Part shown: piece by piece, positions 18,078-29,336 of the stretch | How positions within the stretch are numbered: the stretch's first letter is position 1 | Layout of the letters: each line of letters starts with the position of its first letter | Origin: Paracoccus sp. Z118 | GTDB lineage: Bacteria; Pseudomonadota; Alphaproteobacteria; Rhodobacterales; Rhodobacteraceae | Reading direction: 5' to 3' | Assembly: GCF_019061185.1 (NCBI RefSeq) | Contig: NZ_JAHQZU010000006.1 | Span: forward strand, 163,877-227,876 | DNA length: 64,000 nt | Program-made: the position numbers and the translations under genes | The notes under the pieces: model-generated | Database searches by the model: none | The model's input: only the letters and a program-made list of their open reading frames with translations | What the model was told of the DNA's origin: nothing

Positions 18078-19580
18078 TCACTCGATCATGGGCAGCAGCG
18101 CATCGACCGACTTCTTGGCGTCGCCATAGAACATCCGCGTGTTCTCCTTGTAGAAGAGCGGGTTCTCGATCCCCGAATAGCCGGTGCCCTGACCGCGCTT
18201 GCTGACGAAGACGTTCTTGGCTTTCCAGACCTCCAGCACCGGCATCCCGGCGATGGGCGAGTTCGGGTCCTCCTGCGCGGCGGGGTTCACGATGTCGTTC
18301 GAGCCGATGACGATCACCACATCCGTGTCGGGGAAATCCTCGTTGATCTCGTCCATTTCCATGACGATGTCGTAAGGCACCCTTGCCTCGGCCAGCAGCA
18401 CGTTCATGTGCCCCGGCAGGCGCCCGGCGACCGGGTGGATGGCGAAGCGCACCTCCTTGCCGGCATCGCGCAGCTTGCGGGTCAGTTCGCTGACCGACTG
18501 CTGCGCCTGCGCCACGGCCATGCCGTAGCCCGGCACGATGACGACGCTGTCGGCGTCGTTCAGCGCGGCGGCCACACCCTCGGCGTCGATGGCGACCTGC
18601 TCGCCCTCGATCTCCATCGCCGGCCCCGCTTCGCCGCCGAAGCCGCCCAGGATCACGCTGATGAAGCTTCGGTTCATCGCGCGGCACATGATGTAGGACA
18701 GGATCGCACCGGACGAGCCGACCAGCGCGCCGGTCACGATCAGCAGGTCGTTCGACAGGGTGAAGCCGATCATCGCCGCGGCCCAACCGGAATAGCTGTT
18801 CAGCATCGACACCACGACCGGCATGTCGGCCCCGCCGATGCCCATGATGAGATGCCAGCCGATGAAGCCCGCGATCAGCAGCAGGATCAGCAGCCACAGC
18901 ATCGCCGGGCCCCAGCCCGTCACGTAGAGGATCATCAGCAGCAGCGACAGCAGCGCCGCGCCGAGATTGACCATGTGGCCGCCCTTCAGCTTCTTCGGTT
19001 TGCCGTCGATCCTTCCGGCCAGCTTGCCATAGGCCACGATCGAGCCGGTGAAGGTCACCGCGCCGATGAAGACCCCCAGCGCCACCTCGATCTTGAGCAT
19101 CGCGATCTCGGCCGGGGTCTTGTGGGCCAGCATCAGCGCGAAGCCGTGGAAGGGCTCGACCGCCTCGCTCGCGCGGGCGCGGATCACGCGGCCCAGTTCG
19201 ATCTGCGCGTTCAGGCCGATGAACACGGCGGCAAGGCCGACGAGGCTGTGCATCGCCGCGATGAGCTGCGGCATCTCGGTCATCTGCACCCGCTTGGCGA
19301 GCACGACGCCCACGGCAGCGCCGATGGCGATCATGATGACCGACAGCCACCAGTTGCCCCAGCCGGGGCCGAACAGCGTCGCCAGCACGGCAAGCGCCAT
19401 GCCGACGATGCCATACCAGATGGCGCGTTTGGCGCTTTCCTGGCCGGACAGCCCGCCGAGCGCGAGGATGAACAGCACCGCCGACACGACATAGGTGGCC
19501 GTGGTGAAGGCATAAGCCGGCAGGACGGGAAGGACGGGAAGGACCGCGGCGGGCGCGGTGGTGATCACGGTGGTCTCCAT
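18078..19580 (-). CDS. pntB: NAD(P) transhydrogenase beta subunit
   Basis: 500 residues. The N-terminal two thirds is the proton-conducting membrane domain II, with about nine hydrophobic segments. From about residue 320 follows the NADP(H)-binding domain III, with [33 protein letters not shown], and [10 protein letters not shown] near the C-terminus. With PntA it forms the inner-membrane pump that moves hydride from NADH to NADP+ using the proton gradient. It starts 10 bases after the pntA stop and is followed by an intrinsic terminator. Confidence 0.97.
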   Translation of the reverse strand: METTVITTAPAAVLPVLPVLPAYAFTTATYVVSAVLFILALGGLSGQESAKRAIWYGIVGMALAVLATLFGPGWGNWWLSVIMIAIGAAVGVVLAKRVQMTEMPQLIAAMHSLVGLAAVFIGLNAQIELGRVIRARASEAVEPFHGFALMLAHKTPAEIAMLKIEVALGVFIGAVTFTGSIVAYGKLAGRIDGKPKKLKGGHMVNLGAALLSLLLMILYVTGWGPAMLWLLILLLIAGFIGWHLIMGIGGADMPVVVSMLNSYSGWAAAMIGFTLSNDLLIVTGALVGSSGAILSYIMCRAMNRSFISVILGGFGGEAGPAMEIEGEQVAIDAEGVAAALNDADSVVIVPGYGMAVAQAQQSVSELTRKLRDAGKEVRFAIHPVAGRLPGHMNVLLAEARVPYDIVMEMDEINEDFPDTDVVIVIGSNDIVNPAAQEDPNSPIAGMPVLEVWKAKNVFVSKRGQGTGYSGIENPLFYKENTRMFYGDAKKSVDALLPMIE

Positions 19581-19590
19581 CGACGCCCCC

Positions 19591-21168
19591 TTACGACTTC
19601 TGGAACATGGCGAGCATCCGGCGCGTGACCAGGAAGCCCCCGAAGATATTGATCGCGGTCATCAGCACCGCGAGCGCCGCCAGCAGCACGACCCAGAACG
19701 AGCCCGAGCCGATCTGAAGCAGCGCGCCCAGGATCACGATCGACGAAATCGCGTTGGTGATGGCCATCAGCGGCGTGTGCAGCGAATGGGCGACGTTCCA
19801 GATCACCTGGAAGCCGACGAAGCAGGCCAGCACGAAGACGATGAAATGCGACAGGAACGAGGCCGGGGCGAACAGCCCGATGAGCAGCATCACCACCGCG
19901 CCCACCACCAGCGTCCCGACCTGCGAGCGGGTCTGCTTGCGGAACGCGGCGTGTTCGTTCGCGCGCCGCTCCTCGACCGTCAGTTCGCGCGGCCGCTCCT
20001 TCGGCTTGGCTGCGGCGATGGCCTGGATCTTGGGCGGCGGCGGGGGGAAGGTGATCTCGCCCCGGTGGGTCACGGTCGCGCCGCGGATCACGTCGTCGTC
20101 CATGTTGTGGACGACCACGCCGTCCTTGGCCGGCGTCAGGTCCGCGATCATGTGGCGGATGTTGTTGCCGTAAAGCTCGGACGACTGCGCCGCCATGCGC
20201 GACGGGAAGTCGGTATAGCCGATGACGATGACGCCGTTATCCGTCACCACCCGCTCGTCCGGCACGGTGAGGTCGCAGTTGCCGCCCCGTTCCGCGGCAA
20301 GGTCCACGACCACGCTGCCGGGCTTCATCGCCGCCACCATGTCCGCGGTCCACAGCTTCGGCGCGGGCCGTCCGGGGATCAGCGCCGTGGTGATGACGAT
20401 GTCCATGTCGGGCGCAAGCTCGCGGAACTTCTCGAGCTGCTTGGCGGCGAATTCCGGGCTGGAGGGCTTGGCGTAGCCGCCGGTCTCCGCCCCGTCCTGA
20501 CTGTCCTGGAAGTCGAGAAAGACGAACTCGGCCCCCATCGATTCGATCTGCTCGGCCACTTCCGGGCGGACGTCGAAGGCATGGACCTGGGCGCCAAGCG
20601 ACGTGGCCGCGCCGATCGCGGCAAGGCCAGCCACACCCGCGCCGACGACCAGCACCTTGGCCGGGGGCACCTTGCCCGCCGCCGTCACCTGGCCGGTGAA
20701 GAAACGGCCGAAATTGTTCGCCGCCTCGATCACCGCGCGGTAGCCCGCGATGTTCGCCATCGAGGACAGCGCGTCCATCTTCTGCGCGCGGGAGATGCGC
20801 GGCACCATGTCCATGGCGATGGCGTTGACGCCCTGCGCGCGGGCACGCTCCAGCAGATCCGCGTTCTGGCCGGGATAGAAGAACGAGATGATCGTCTGGT
20901 CGGGGCGCAGCAGCTCAAGCTCCGCCTCGGTCGGGGGGCGGACCTTCACGACCGTATCGACCGCCGCCGCCAGCGCCTCGGCGGTCGGCAGCACGGTGAC
21001 GCCGGCGCCCGTATAGAGCGCGTCCGAGAAACCGGCGCGTTCACCGGCGCCCGATTGGACGAAGACCTCGTGCCCCAGCTTCTGCAGATGCGTGGCCGAC
21101 GACGGGGTGACGGCGACCCGCGCCTCACCTTCGGTCGTTTCCTTCCAAGCGCCAATCTTCACCGGCAT
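19591..21168 (-). CDS. pntA: NAD(P) transhydrogenase alpha subunit
   Basis: 525 residues starting [20 protein letters not shown]. Residues 1 to about 385 form the NAD(H)-binding domain I, with the alanine-dehydrogenase-like motif [36 protein letters not shown] and the mobile-loop region. About 430-525 contains the membrane helices. It is a full-length single-chain alpha subunit rather than the split PntAA/PntAB form. A GGGGGAG site two bases before the ATG at 21168 sets the start; the 47-codon open extension upstream has no family match. pntB follows directly. Confidence 0.96.
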   Translation of the reverse strand: MPVKIGAWKETTEGEARVAVTPSSATHLQKLGHEVFVQSGAGERAGFSDALYTGAGVTVLPTAEALAAAVDTVVKVRPPTEAELELLRPDQTIISFFYPGQNADLLERARAQGVNAIAMDMVPRISRAQKMDALSSMANIAGYRAVIEAANNFGRFFTGQVTAAGKVPPAKVLVVGAGVAGLAAIGAATSLGAQVHAFDVRPEVAEQIESMGAEFVFLDFQDSQDGAETGGYAKPSSPEFAAKQLEKFRELAPDMDIVITTALIPGRPAPKLWTADMVAAMKPGSVVVDLAAERGGNCDLTVPDERVVTDNGVIVIGYTDFPSRMAAQSSELYGNNIRHMIADLTPAKDGVVVHNMDDDVIRGATVTHRGEITFPPPPPKIQAIAAAKPKERPRELTVEERRANEHAAFRKQTRSQVGTLVVGAVVMLLIGLFAPASFLSHFIVFVLACFVGFQVIWNVAHSLHTPLMAITNAISSIVILGALLQIGSGSFWVVLLAALAVLMTAINIFGGFLVTRRMLAMFQKS

Positions 21169-21310
21169 GCCTCCCCCGTTTCGGAAATACGGATTTTTGT
21201 AGAGGCCGCACCACCCGGAAACAAGCCGTCGCGGCGCGCGGCCCGGCAAGTGTTGCAGCACGGGCCCGCAATCCGTGTGCATCAAGGGCGGGCCAGCCGG
21301 GCGCGGCACG

Positions 21311-21341
21311 GAAAAAGCCGCAGCGCGGGCAGCGCTGCGGC
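21311..21341 (-). terminator. Intrinsic terminator for the Thr-rich membrane protein gene
   Basis: A perfect 10-bp stem: GCCGCAGCGC at 21317-21326 and GCGCTGCGGC at 21332-21341, loop GGGCA. It is preceded by AAAAA at 21312-21316, which is a T-run on the reverse strand. It lies 48 bases past the stop at 21390. Confidence 0.85.
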
Positions 21342-21389
21342 GTCATGCTGACCGCCCGTCAGGGCGTCGGTTCGATCGCGGACCCGCGC

Positions 21390-21887
21390 TCAGTTCGCGG
21401 TGGCGGGCGCGGCCGGCTCGACAGGAACGGTCGTGGTGGTGACGTTCGCGTCGGTGTCGGCAGCCGGGGCATCCAGCGGCGGGGTCACGGCCTCGGTCTC
21501 GACGGTGGTGCTTTCGACCACGGCGGCATCGTCGGTCACCGGTTCGATCGTGGTCGCGGTGGTCTCGTTCACGGCGGTGCCGGGCGTGTCGGTGGTCGCC
21601 GGATCGGCCACGGTGGTCGATTCGGTCGTGGTCACGACCGGCACATCGGTGGTGGTGGTCGTGGTGGCCGCATCTTCGACGACGACATCGTCATTGCCCA
21701 TGAAGGTGGACAGCAGCCACCAGGCCAGAGCGAGCGCCAGCAGGATGCCGATGATGAGCGGCCAGGGCGAGGACTTCTTCTCGACCGGCTCGACATAGGT
21801 CTCGGTCACGACCGTGTTGCGGCCGGCCGGGTCGGTGGTGCGGTCCGCGTCGGTGCGGCGGGGGTCGTTCGGATCGTAGTTGGCCAT
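21390..21887 (-). CDS. Single-span membrane protein with threonine/valine-rich tail
   Basis: 165 residues of unknown function. Residues 1-40 are polar and charged (MANYDPNDPRRTDADRT). A single hydrophobic span SPWPLIIGILLALALAWWLL lies at about 40-59. The remaining ~105 residues are built from T, V, A, D, E and P with runs such as TTTTTT and repeated TTE/TTV units, with no cysteine and almost no basic residues. This suggests an inner-membrane anchor with an extended, disordered periplasmic tail. An AGGAG site precedes the ATG and an intrinsic terminator follows, so it is a self-contained gene, divergent from pepN. Confidence 0.8.
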   Translation of the reverse strand: MANYDPNDPRRTDADRTTDPAGRNTVVTETYVEPVEKKSSPWPLIIGILLALALAWWLLSTFMGNDDVVVEDAATTTTTTDVPVVTTTESTTVADPATTDTPGTAVNETTATTIEPVTDDAAVVESTTVETEAVTPPLDAPAADTDANVTTTTVPVEPAAPATAN

Positions 21888-22006
21888 GACAGCACTCCTC
21901 GAAAATCAAATTGCGACGTGCGCGGCCTGAGAACTGGTGTCCGGCGGCCAACCGCGCGGGCACCGGCTTGCGAGCCGGCTATCCTGCGCTTAACACATCG
22001 TGAAAC

Positions 22007-22032
22007 CACAAGTTCCGCTTGTGCCACATTTT
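22007..22032 (+). promoter_or_regulatory. Hairpin plus T-run just upstream of pepN
   Basis: CACAAG at 22007-22012 pairs with CTTGTG at 22018-22023 over loop TTCCG, followed by CCACATTTTTT. It looks like a weak terminator pointing into pepN, 18 bases before its ATG. It may be a leader attenuator or simply chance; the stem is only six pairs. Confidence 0.3.
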
Positions 22033-22049
22033 TTCCGGGAGTGCTTCCG

Positions 22050-24611
22050 ATGGCAACAACCCGCCGACTGGCCGACTGGCGGCCTTATCCCTTCGCCCTG
22101 ACGGAAACCCGGCTGCGCTTCGACATCGCGCCGCTCGGCACCCGCGTCGAGGCGGAACTGAACTTCCTGCCGCACGGGCGCGGGGCGGATCTGGTGCTGG
22201 ACGGGGCCGGCCTGCGGACCCTCGACATCGCCATCGACGGGGTCGAGCCCCCGCCGGACGCCATCACCATGGACGGCGAGACGCTGACCATCTCGGCCGA
22301 TGCGCTGCCGCACCGCCGCTTCACCCTTTCCACCACCGTCGAAATCCACCCCGAGCGGAACACCGCGCTGGAGGGGCTGTATCTGTCCGGCGGCATCTTC
22401 TGCACCCAGTGCGAGGCCGAAGGTTTCCGCCACATCACCTGGTATCCCGACCGGCCCGACGTGATGGCGCCGTTCCGCGTCCAGATCCGCTCGGATCTGC
22501 CGGTGCTGCTGTCGAACGGAAACCCCGACGCAGCCGAGCCGGGGCTGGTCGAGTGGCACGATCCCTGGCCCAAGCCCAGCTACCTTTTCGCCCTCGTCGC
22601 GGGCGATCTGGAGGCGCTGGAGGACCGGTTCACCACCATGACCGGGCGCGAGGTCGCGCTGAACGTCTGGGTGCGCCCCGGCGACCTGCCCCGCGCGGGG
22701 TTCGCCATGGAGGCGCTGAAGAAGTCGATGGCCTGGGACGAGCGCGTCTATGGCCGCGAATACGATCTGGACGTGTTCAACATCGTCGCCGTGGACGATT
22801 TCAACATGGGCGCGATGGAGAACAAGGGGCTGAACATCTTCAACTCCAAGCTGGTGCTCGCCTCACCGGAAACCGCCACCGATACGGATTACGAGCGGAT
22901 CGAGGCGGTGATCGCGCATGAGTATTTCCACAACTGGACCGGCAACCGCATCACCTGCCGCGACTGGTTCCAGCTCTGCCTGAAGGAAGGGCTGACGGTC
23001 TTCCGCGACCAGCAGTTCACGTCGGACGTGCGCTCGGCGGCGGTGAAGCGGATCGAGGACGTGGTGACGCTGCGCGCCCGGCAGTTCCGCGAGGATGCGG
23101 GGCCCCTCGCGCACCCGCCCCGGCCCGACCACTACGAGGAAATCAACAATTTCTACACCGCCACCGTCTATGAAAAGGGCGCCGAGGTCATCGGGATGCT
23201 CAAGCGTCTCGTCGGAGACGGCAACTACAAGGCGGCGCTCGATCTCTATTTCGACCGTCATGACGGGCAGGCCTGCACGATCGAGGACTGGCTCAAGGTG
23301 TTCGAGGACACGACCGGCCGCGACCTGACGCAGTTCAAGCGCTGGTATACCGACGCCGGCACCCCGCGGCTGAAGCTGGTCGAGGAGTGGGACGAGGCGG
23401 CGGGCCGCCTGGCGCTGCGCTTTTCGCAATCGACCCGCCCGACGCCCGGCCAGCCCGACAAGCCGCCGCGCGTGATCCCGATCGCCCTCGGGCTCATCTC
23501 GCAGAACGGCGACGAGGTGCTGCCGACGCAGGTGCTGGAGATGACGGAAGCCGAGCAGGAATGGAGCTTCGACGGCCTCGGCGCACGGCCCGTCGCCTCG
23601 CTGCTGCGCGGTTTCTCGGCTCCGGTGACGGTCGAGCGGCAGATCGGCCGGGCCGAACGCGCGGTGCTGCTGGCCCACGACACGGACCCCTTCGCCCGCT
23701 GGGAGGCGGGGCACGACCTCGCGATGGACTCGCTGGTGGCAAAAACAACGGGCGGCGAGTCCGACCCCGCTTTCAGCCATTCGCTGGGCGGGCTGCTGGC
23801 CGACGCGGGCCTCGACCCGGCCTTCATCGCGCTGATCCTGCGCCTGCCGTCCGAGGACGCCATCGCCACCGAGATCGCCGCGCAGGGCGGCGTGCCCGAC
23901 CCCGATTCCATCCACAAGGCCCGCGAGGCGCTGGCGGCGGAACTCGCGGCCCGACACAAGGGCGTGCTTGAGCAGATTTATGCCGAGATGGACGTCGCGG
24001 CGCCCTATGAGCCGGACGCCGGTCAGGCCGGCGCCCGCAGCCTGCGGCTCGCCGCGCTGGCGCTGCTGTCGCGGCTGGACGGCGGCGCGCGGGCGCAGAG
24101 CCTGTGGGACAGCGCCGGCAACATGACCGAGAAGATGGGCGCGCTGGCGGACCTCGTCCGCGCAGGACGCGCGGACGGCGCACTGGCCGAGATGGAGGCG
24201 CGTTTCGGGGCCAACCGCCTCGTCATGGACAAGTGGTTCATGGTGCAGGTCCAGGCCGCCCCGCCTGAAAAGGCGATCGAAATCGCCCGCGGGTTGGCGG
24301 AACGCCCGGATTTCGAGTGGACGAACCCCAACCGCTTCCGCTCGCTCATCGGCGGTTTTGCGGCCAATCACGCGGCGTTCCATGCGGCGGACGGGTCGGG
24401 CTACGGCTTCGTCGTGGACTGGCTGATCCGCCTCGATCCGGCAAACCCGCAGACGGCGGCGCGGATGCTGTCGGTCTTCGAGACCTGGGCCCGCTTCGAC
24501 GCGCAGCGCCGCGAACGTGCCCGTGCGGCGCTGTCGCGGCTGGCGGCGCTTCCGGGGCTGTCCCGCAACAGTTCCGAGATGGTCACGCGCATTCTCGCCG
24601 CAGGCGCCTGA
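22050..24611 (+). CDS. pepN: Aminopeptidase N, M1 family
   Basis: 853 residues (E. coli PepN 870). The substrate motif GAMEN lies at 254-258. The zinc site is H290-E-x-x-H294 (HEYFHNW) with E313 in LKEGLTVF. The N-terminal beta domain, catalytic thermolysin-like domain and C-terminal helical superhelix (from about 540) are all present. It is a cytosolic zinc peptidase that removes N-terminal residues and finishes peptide turnover. The ATG at 22050 follows GGGAG by about 7 bases and gives the family N-terminus (RRLADWRPYPFALTETRL). The upstream open frame is antisense to the Thr-rich gene and is ignored. Confidence 0.97.
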   Translation: MATTRRLADWRPYPFALTETRLRFDIAPLGTRVEAELNFLPHGRGADLVLDGAGLRTLDIAIDGVEPPPDAITMDGETLTISADALPHRRFTLSTTVEIHPERNTALEGLYLSGGIFCTQCEAEGFRHITWYPDRPDVMAPFRVQIRSDLPVLLSNGNPDAAEPGLVEWHDPWPKPSYLFALVAGDLEALEDRFTTMTGREVALNVWVRPGDLPRAGFAMEALKKSMAWDERVYGREYDLDVFNIVAVDDFNMGAMENKGLNIFNSKLVLASPETATDTDYERIEAVIAHEYFHNWTGNRITCRDWFQLCLKEGLTVFRDQQFTSDVRSAAVKRIEDVVTLRARQFREDAGPLAHPPRPDHYEEINNFYTATVYEKGAEVIGMLKRLVGDGNYKAALDLYFDRHDGQACTIEDWLKVFEDTTGRDLTQFKRWYTDAGTPRLKLVEEWDEAAGRLALRFSQSTRPTPGQPDKPPRVIPIALGLISQNGDEVLPTQVLEMTEAEQEWSFDGLGARPVASLLRGFSAPVTVERQIGRAERAVLLAHDTDPFARWEAGHDLAMDSLVAKTTGGESDPAFSHSLGGLLADAGLDPAFIALILRLPSEDAIATEIAAQGGVPDPDSIHKAREALAAELAARHKGVLEQIYAEMDVAAPYEPDAGQAGARSLRLAALALLSRLDGGARAQSLWDSAGNMTEKMGALADLVRAGRADGALAEMEARFGANRLVMDKWFMVQVQAAPPEKAIEIARGLAERPDFEWTNPNRFRSLIGGFAANHAAFHAADGSGYGFVVDWLIRLDPANPQTAARMLSVFETWARFDAQRRERARAALSRLAALPGLSRNSSEMVTRILAAGA

Positions 24612-24655
24612 CCCGCCTTGCAGCCGCTTTCACGCAGGGCGATAATTGACGGACG

Positions 24656-25600
24656 ATGATGGACCACTCGCCAGATGATCACGCGGCGCGGCTGCCGGCC
24701 CGCGTGGAGATGCAGCAACGCCTCGATCCGCTGATCGAGGAGCGGGCGCCGTGGTTTTTTTCCGGCAAGCCCCATCACACGCTCGCCAAGGCGCTGATGA
24801 TGCGCCTGCTGCGCTATCCGCGCACGATGGATCTGGCGACCGAGTGCCGCGACCTGCCCACCGAAGAGATCATGCGCCGCATCTCGGCGCTGATCGTGCG
24901 CGACCTGCGCATCGACGGGCTGGAGAATATCCCCGCGACCGGCCCGGCGCTGATCGTGTCGAACCATCCGACCGGCATCGCCGACGGGATCGTGCTGCAT
25001 GCGGTGGTCTCGGCGGTCCGCGACGATCTGTTCATCTACGCCAACCACGACATGATCCGCGTCCTGCCCCAGACCGAGGAGCTGATCGCCCCGGTCGAAT
25101 GGCGGGTCGAAAAGCGCAGCCACGCCAAGACCAAGGCGACGATGGACTACACCCGCGCCGCGCTGGGTCAGGGGCGGATCGGGCTGATCTTCCCGTCGGG
25201 GCGGCTGGCCAAGCGGCGCGGGCTGACGCTGCACGAGCGGCCGTGGATGGCATCCGCGGTGATGATCGCCCGCAAGTTCGGGGCGCCGGTCATCCCGCTG
25301 CATGTGCGGGCGCGCAACTCGGCGCTGTTCTACCTGCTGGACGCGATCCACCCGACGCTGCGCGACGTGACCCTGTTCAACGAGGTGCTGAACAAGGCGG
25401 GCCACACCTACCGCATCACGGTGGGCAGCGCGATCGACCCGGCGACGCTGCCCAAGAACTCCGAAGAGGGGATCGCCCGGCTGCGGCAGGCGGTTCTGGA
25501 CCTGCCCCCGCCCGGTCCCAACGCCGCCCATATGTCGCATCTGCGCGAAGTGCGCCGCCGCCGCCGCGCCGAGTTGCGCCATATGCCGGAGAAAAGCTGA
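24656..25600 (+). CDS. PlsC-like lysophospholipid acyltransferase family protein
   Basis: 314 residues. The acyltransferase motif NHx4D is present as SNHPTGIADG with H104 and D110. Motif III-like GLIFPSGRLAKR follows, and a proline-rich motif IV-like stretch APVIPLHVRA is visible. No clear membrane span. The family transfers acyl chains to glycerophosphate, ornithine or other lysolipids; the substrate here is unknown. The basic tail (REVRRRRRAELRHMPEKS) may bind the membrane. It starts 44 bases after pepN on the same strand. Confidence 0.85.
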   Translation: MMDHSPDDHAARLPARVEMQQRLDPLIEERAPWFFSGKPHHTLAKALMMRLLRYPRTMDLATECRDLPTEEIMRRISALIVRDLRIDGLENIPATGPALIVSNHPTGIADGIVLHAVVSAVRDDLFIYANHDMIRVLPQTEELIAPVEWRVEKRSHAKTKATMDYTRAALGQGRIGLIFPSGRLAKRRGLTLHERPWMASAVMIARKFGAPVIPLHVRARNSALFYLLDAIHPTLRDVTLFNEVLNKAGHTYRITVGSAIDPATLPKNSEEGIARLRQAVLDLPPPGPNAAHMSHLREVRRRRRAELRHMPEKS

Positions 25601-25604
25601 GCCG

Positions 25605-25846
25605 CTAGTCGCGCTCGTAGGCGAACCAGAAGCACCGGGCGATGCCCCCGCCGCCGCCGATGTTTCCGCGGGTGGACCAGATCAGTTGGCCAGCAAGCCG
25701 CCTGTGCCCGAGGATACCCCCGCAAGAAACCCGCGCACCAGCGTCTTTGCCGCACCCAAGCCCAGCGCGTCGCCGTAGCTTTCCCGCGCCTTTGCCGGAA
25801 GGTCGGGCGGTTCATGGTCATCGACCTTGATCTGCGCGACGCTCAT
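25605..25846 (-). pseudogene. Small gene, apparently frameshifted, in the 25601-26006 gap
   Basis: The gap 25601-26006 has one supported signal. An ATG at 25846 preceded by a GGGGAACGG site opens a 54-codon frame (MSVAQIKVDDHEPPDLPAKA...) ending at 25682. Another frame overlaps it and continues to a TAG at 25605-25607, encoding LIWSTRGNIGGGGG and then IARCFWFAYERD. This second part looks protein-like but has no start of its own. A shift in the G-rich stretch near 25719-25723 would join them into one protein of about 80 residues. Either a decayed gene, a sequencing error, or two tiny genes. I do not recognise it. The remaining 25847-26006 shows nothing. Confidence 0.35.
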
Positions 25847-26006
25847 CTGCCGTTCCCCGCTTGCCTTAGGGCGGAACGGCCAGAGAAGTGGGGGGTTCCG
25901 CGCAAGGACGATGCGGGAGCGTCCAGCGCGGTGCCGCCGCGCGGGTCATGGGGCGGGTCATGCCGGGCGGGGGCGGCTGTGCGCGACCGGACCCCGCCCG
26001 AATCGT

Positions 26007-26492
26007 TCACTCGACCTTGTCGGCGCTCTTGGCGTTCAGCAGGCCGTAGTTCTGGCCGCCGATCTCGTCGAACAGCTGGAGCTGGGTTTCGAGGAAGTCG
26101 ATGTGCCCTTCCTCGTCCTCGATCAGGTCATCGAACAGCGATTTCGACACCTGGTCGTTCACCTCCGAGCAGTATTGCCGCGCTTCCATGTAAAGCTTGC
26201 GGGCGTCGTGCTCGGCGGCGAGGTCGGCCTCCAGCGTCTCGCGCAGGGTCTGGCCGATCCGCAGCGGGTCCAGCTTCTGAAGATTCGGATGACCCTCCAG
26301 GAAGATGATCCGCTGGATCAGCCGGTCGGCGTGGTTCATTTCCTCGATCGACTCGGCACGGGACTTGTCGGCGATTTTGCCGTAGCCCCAGTCCTCCTGC
26401 AGCCGATAGTGCAGCCAGTACTGGCTGACCGCGGTCAGTTCAGACCGCAGTGCGCTGTTCAGATACTCGATGACCTTGGGATCGCCCTTCAT
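26007..26492 (-). CDS. bfr: Bacterioferritin
   Basis: 161 residues starting [15 protein letters not shown]. The haem-ligand methionine is M52 in [11 protein letters not shown]. Ferroxidase-centre residues are recognisable (E18, E51, H54, E94, H130 by the usual pattern). It assembles into a 24-subunit haem-containing shell that oxidises and stores iron in the cytoplasm. The AGGAG site lies just before the ATG at 26492, preferred over the in-frame ATG at 26510. The bfd gene overlaps its start by 53 bases and drives it; both lie behind the iron-type promoter at 26797-26824. Confidence 0.97.
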   Translation of the reverse strand: MKGDPKVIEYLNSALRSELTAVSQYWLHYRLQEDWGYGKIADKSRAESIEEMNHADRLIQRIIFLEGHPNLQKLDPLRIGQTLRETLEADLAAEHDARKLYMEARQYCSEVNDQVSKSLFDDLIEDEEGHIDFLETQLQLFDEIGGQNYGLLNAKSADKVE

Positions 26493-26763
26493 TCCGTTCT
26501 CCTGCAACATTCATTCGCATGTTGCGGAGGATGGCCGGAACCTCGCGCGGCGGCAAGGCGTCGCAGGACGGGACGGCAAAGCCGGGGGCGCTGCGCATGG
26601 ACGACACGAACAGCGACATGCAGCCGCCGCAATCGGCCCGCTTGCCGAGAGCGTGGTAGATCTTGCCGGGGGTGACGACGGTGTCAGGGTCCGATGCCCG
26701 CATCCAGGCAACGGTTGCGCGGATATCGCGGTCGCTGATTCCCTGACAGTGACAGATCAACAT
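26440..26763 (-). CDS. bfd: Bacterioferritin-associated ferredoxin
   Basis: A 107-residue [2Fe-2S] protein with cysteines C4, C6, C45 and C48 (CHCQGIS... DCGGCM). It donates electrons to bacterioferritin haem to release stored Fe2+. The spacing between the two cysteine pairs is about six residues longer than in E. coli Bfd, and the C-terminus is longer (E. coli about 64 residues). The last 53 bases overlap bfr in another frame, so the final ~17 residues ([14 protein letters not shown]) may be a by-product of that overlap. It is first in the bfd-bfr unit. Confidence 0.88.
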   Translation of the reverse strand: MLICHCQGISDRDIRATVAWMRASDPDTVVTPGKIYHALGKRADCGGCMSLFVSSMRSAPGFAVPSCDALPPREVPAILRNMRMNVAGERNEGRSQGHRVSEQRTAV

Positions 26764-26796
26764 GGGATGTCGCCCCCTGGCTGTGCCTTGGAACCG

Positions 26797-26824
26797 ATAT
26801 CCTACTGAAACCATCAGGTGTCAA
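26797..26824 (-). promoter_or_regulatory. bfd-bfr promoter with IscR/Iron-Rhodo-box-like operator
   Basis: On the reverse strand a TTGACA -35 hexamer (26819-26824) is followed by an imperfect dyad covering 26797-26821, with half-sites ACCTGA and TCAGTAGG around GGTTT, and ending in GATAT near the expected -10. The pattern fits the E. coli IscR type 1 consensus at most positions by my alignment. It also fits the Iron-Rhodo-box described for iron genes of Rhodobacterales. It lies 34 bases upstream of the bfd ATG. Iron- or Fe-S-dependent control of bfd-bfr is therefore likely but inferred. Confidence 0.5.
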
Positions 26825-26835
26825 GATCGCAGGCT

Positions 26836-29063
<2,228 letters not shown>

Positions 29064-29163
29064 TCAGCGGTTTGCCCGACCATGGGCGGGAACTTGCAGC
29101 CATAACGGCACGTTGGCGGACATGGGTGCCCTCGGGCCGCAACCTCTCTCAAGGAAGAACTTC

Positions 29164-29238
29164 ATGAACTCGATCATCTATATCGTCGGCCTTGTGGTCG
29201 TGGTGCTTGTCATCCTGTCGCTGCTCGGGCTGCGCTGA
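29164..29238 (+). CDS. 24-residue single-span membrane peptide
   Basis: A very short gene, [24 protein letters not shown]. Almost the whole chain is one transmembrane helix with a basic last residue. AAGGA lies about 8-9 bases upstream and an excellent intrinsic terminator follows 22 bases after the stop, which argues for a real, separately transcribed gene. Peptides of this size and pattern occur across Rhodobacterales, from memory; function unknown. It is divergent from obg. Confidence 0.65.
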   Translation: MNSIIYIVGLVVVVLVILSLLGLR

Positions 29239-29260
29239 AGATTACCCCTCGTGCCGAAGC

Positions 29261-29290
29261 AAAGCCCGCCGCACCCCGGCGGGCTTTTTC
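29261..29290 (+). terminator. Intrinsic terminator after the small membrane peptide
   Basis: An 11-bp perfect stem AAAGCCCGCCG (29261-29271) and CGGCGGGCTTT (29277-29287) with loop CACCC, continuing into a run of Ts. Also usable on the reverse strand. Confidence 0.92.
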
Positions 29291-29336
29291 GCGCCGCCAT
29301 CTTCCAAACCGCACCCGGCGATCCCAGATCAACGCC

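Noticed and set aside
21400..21700. CRISPR-like or tandem repeat array
   Set aside because: The repetitive look comes from Thr/Val codon runs of the membrane-anchored protein; there are no regular spacers or fixed-length repeats.
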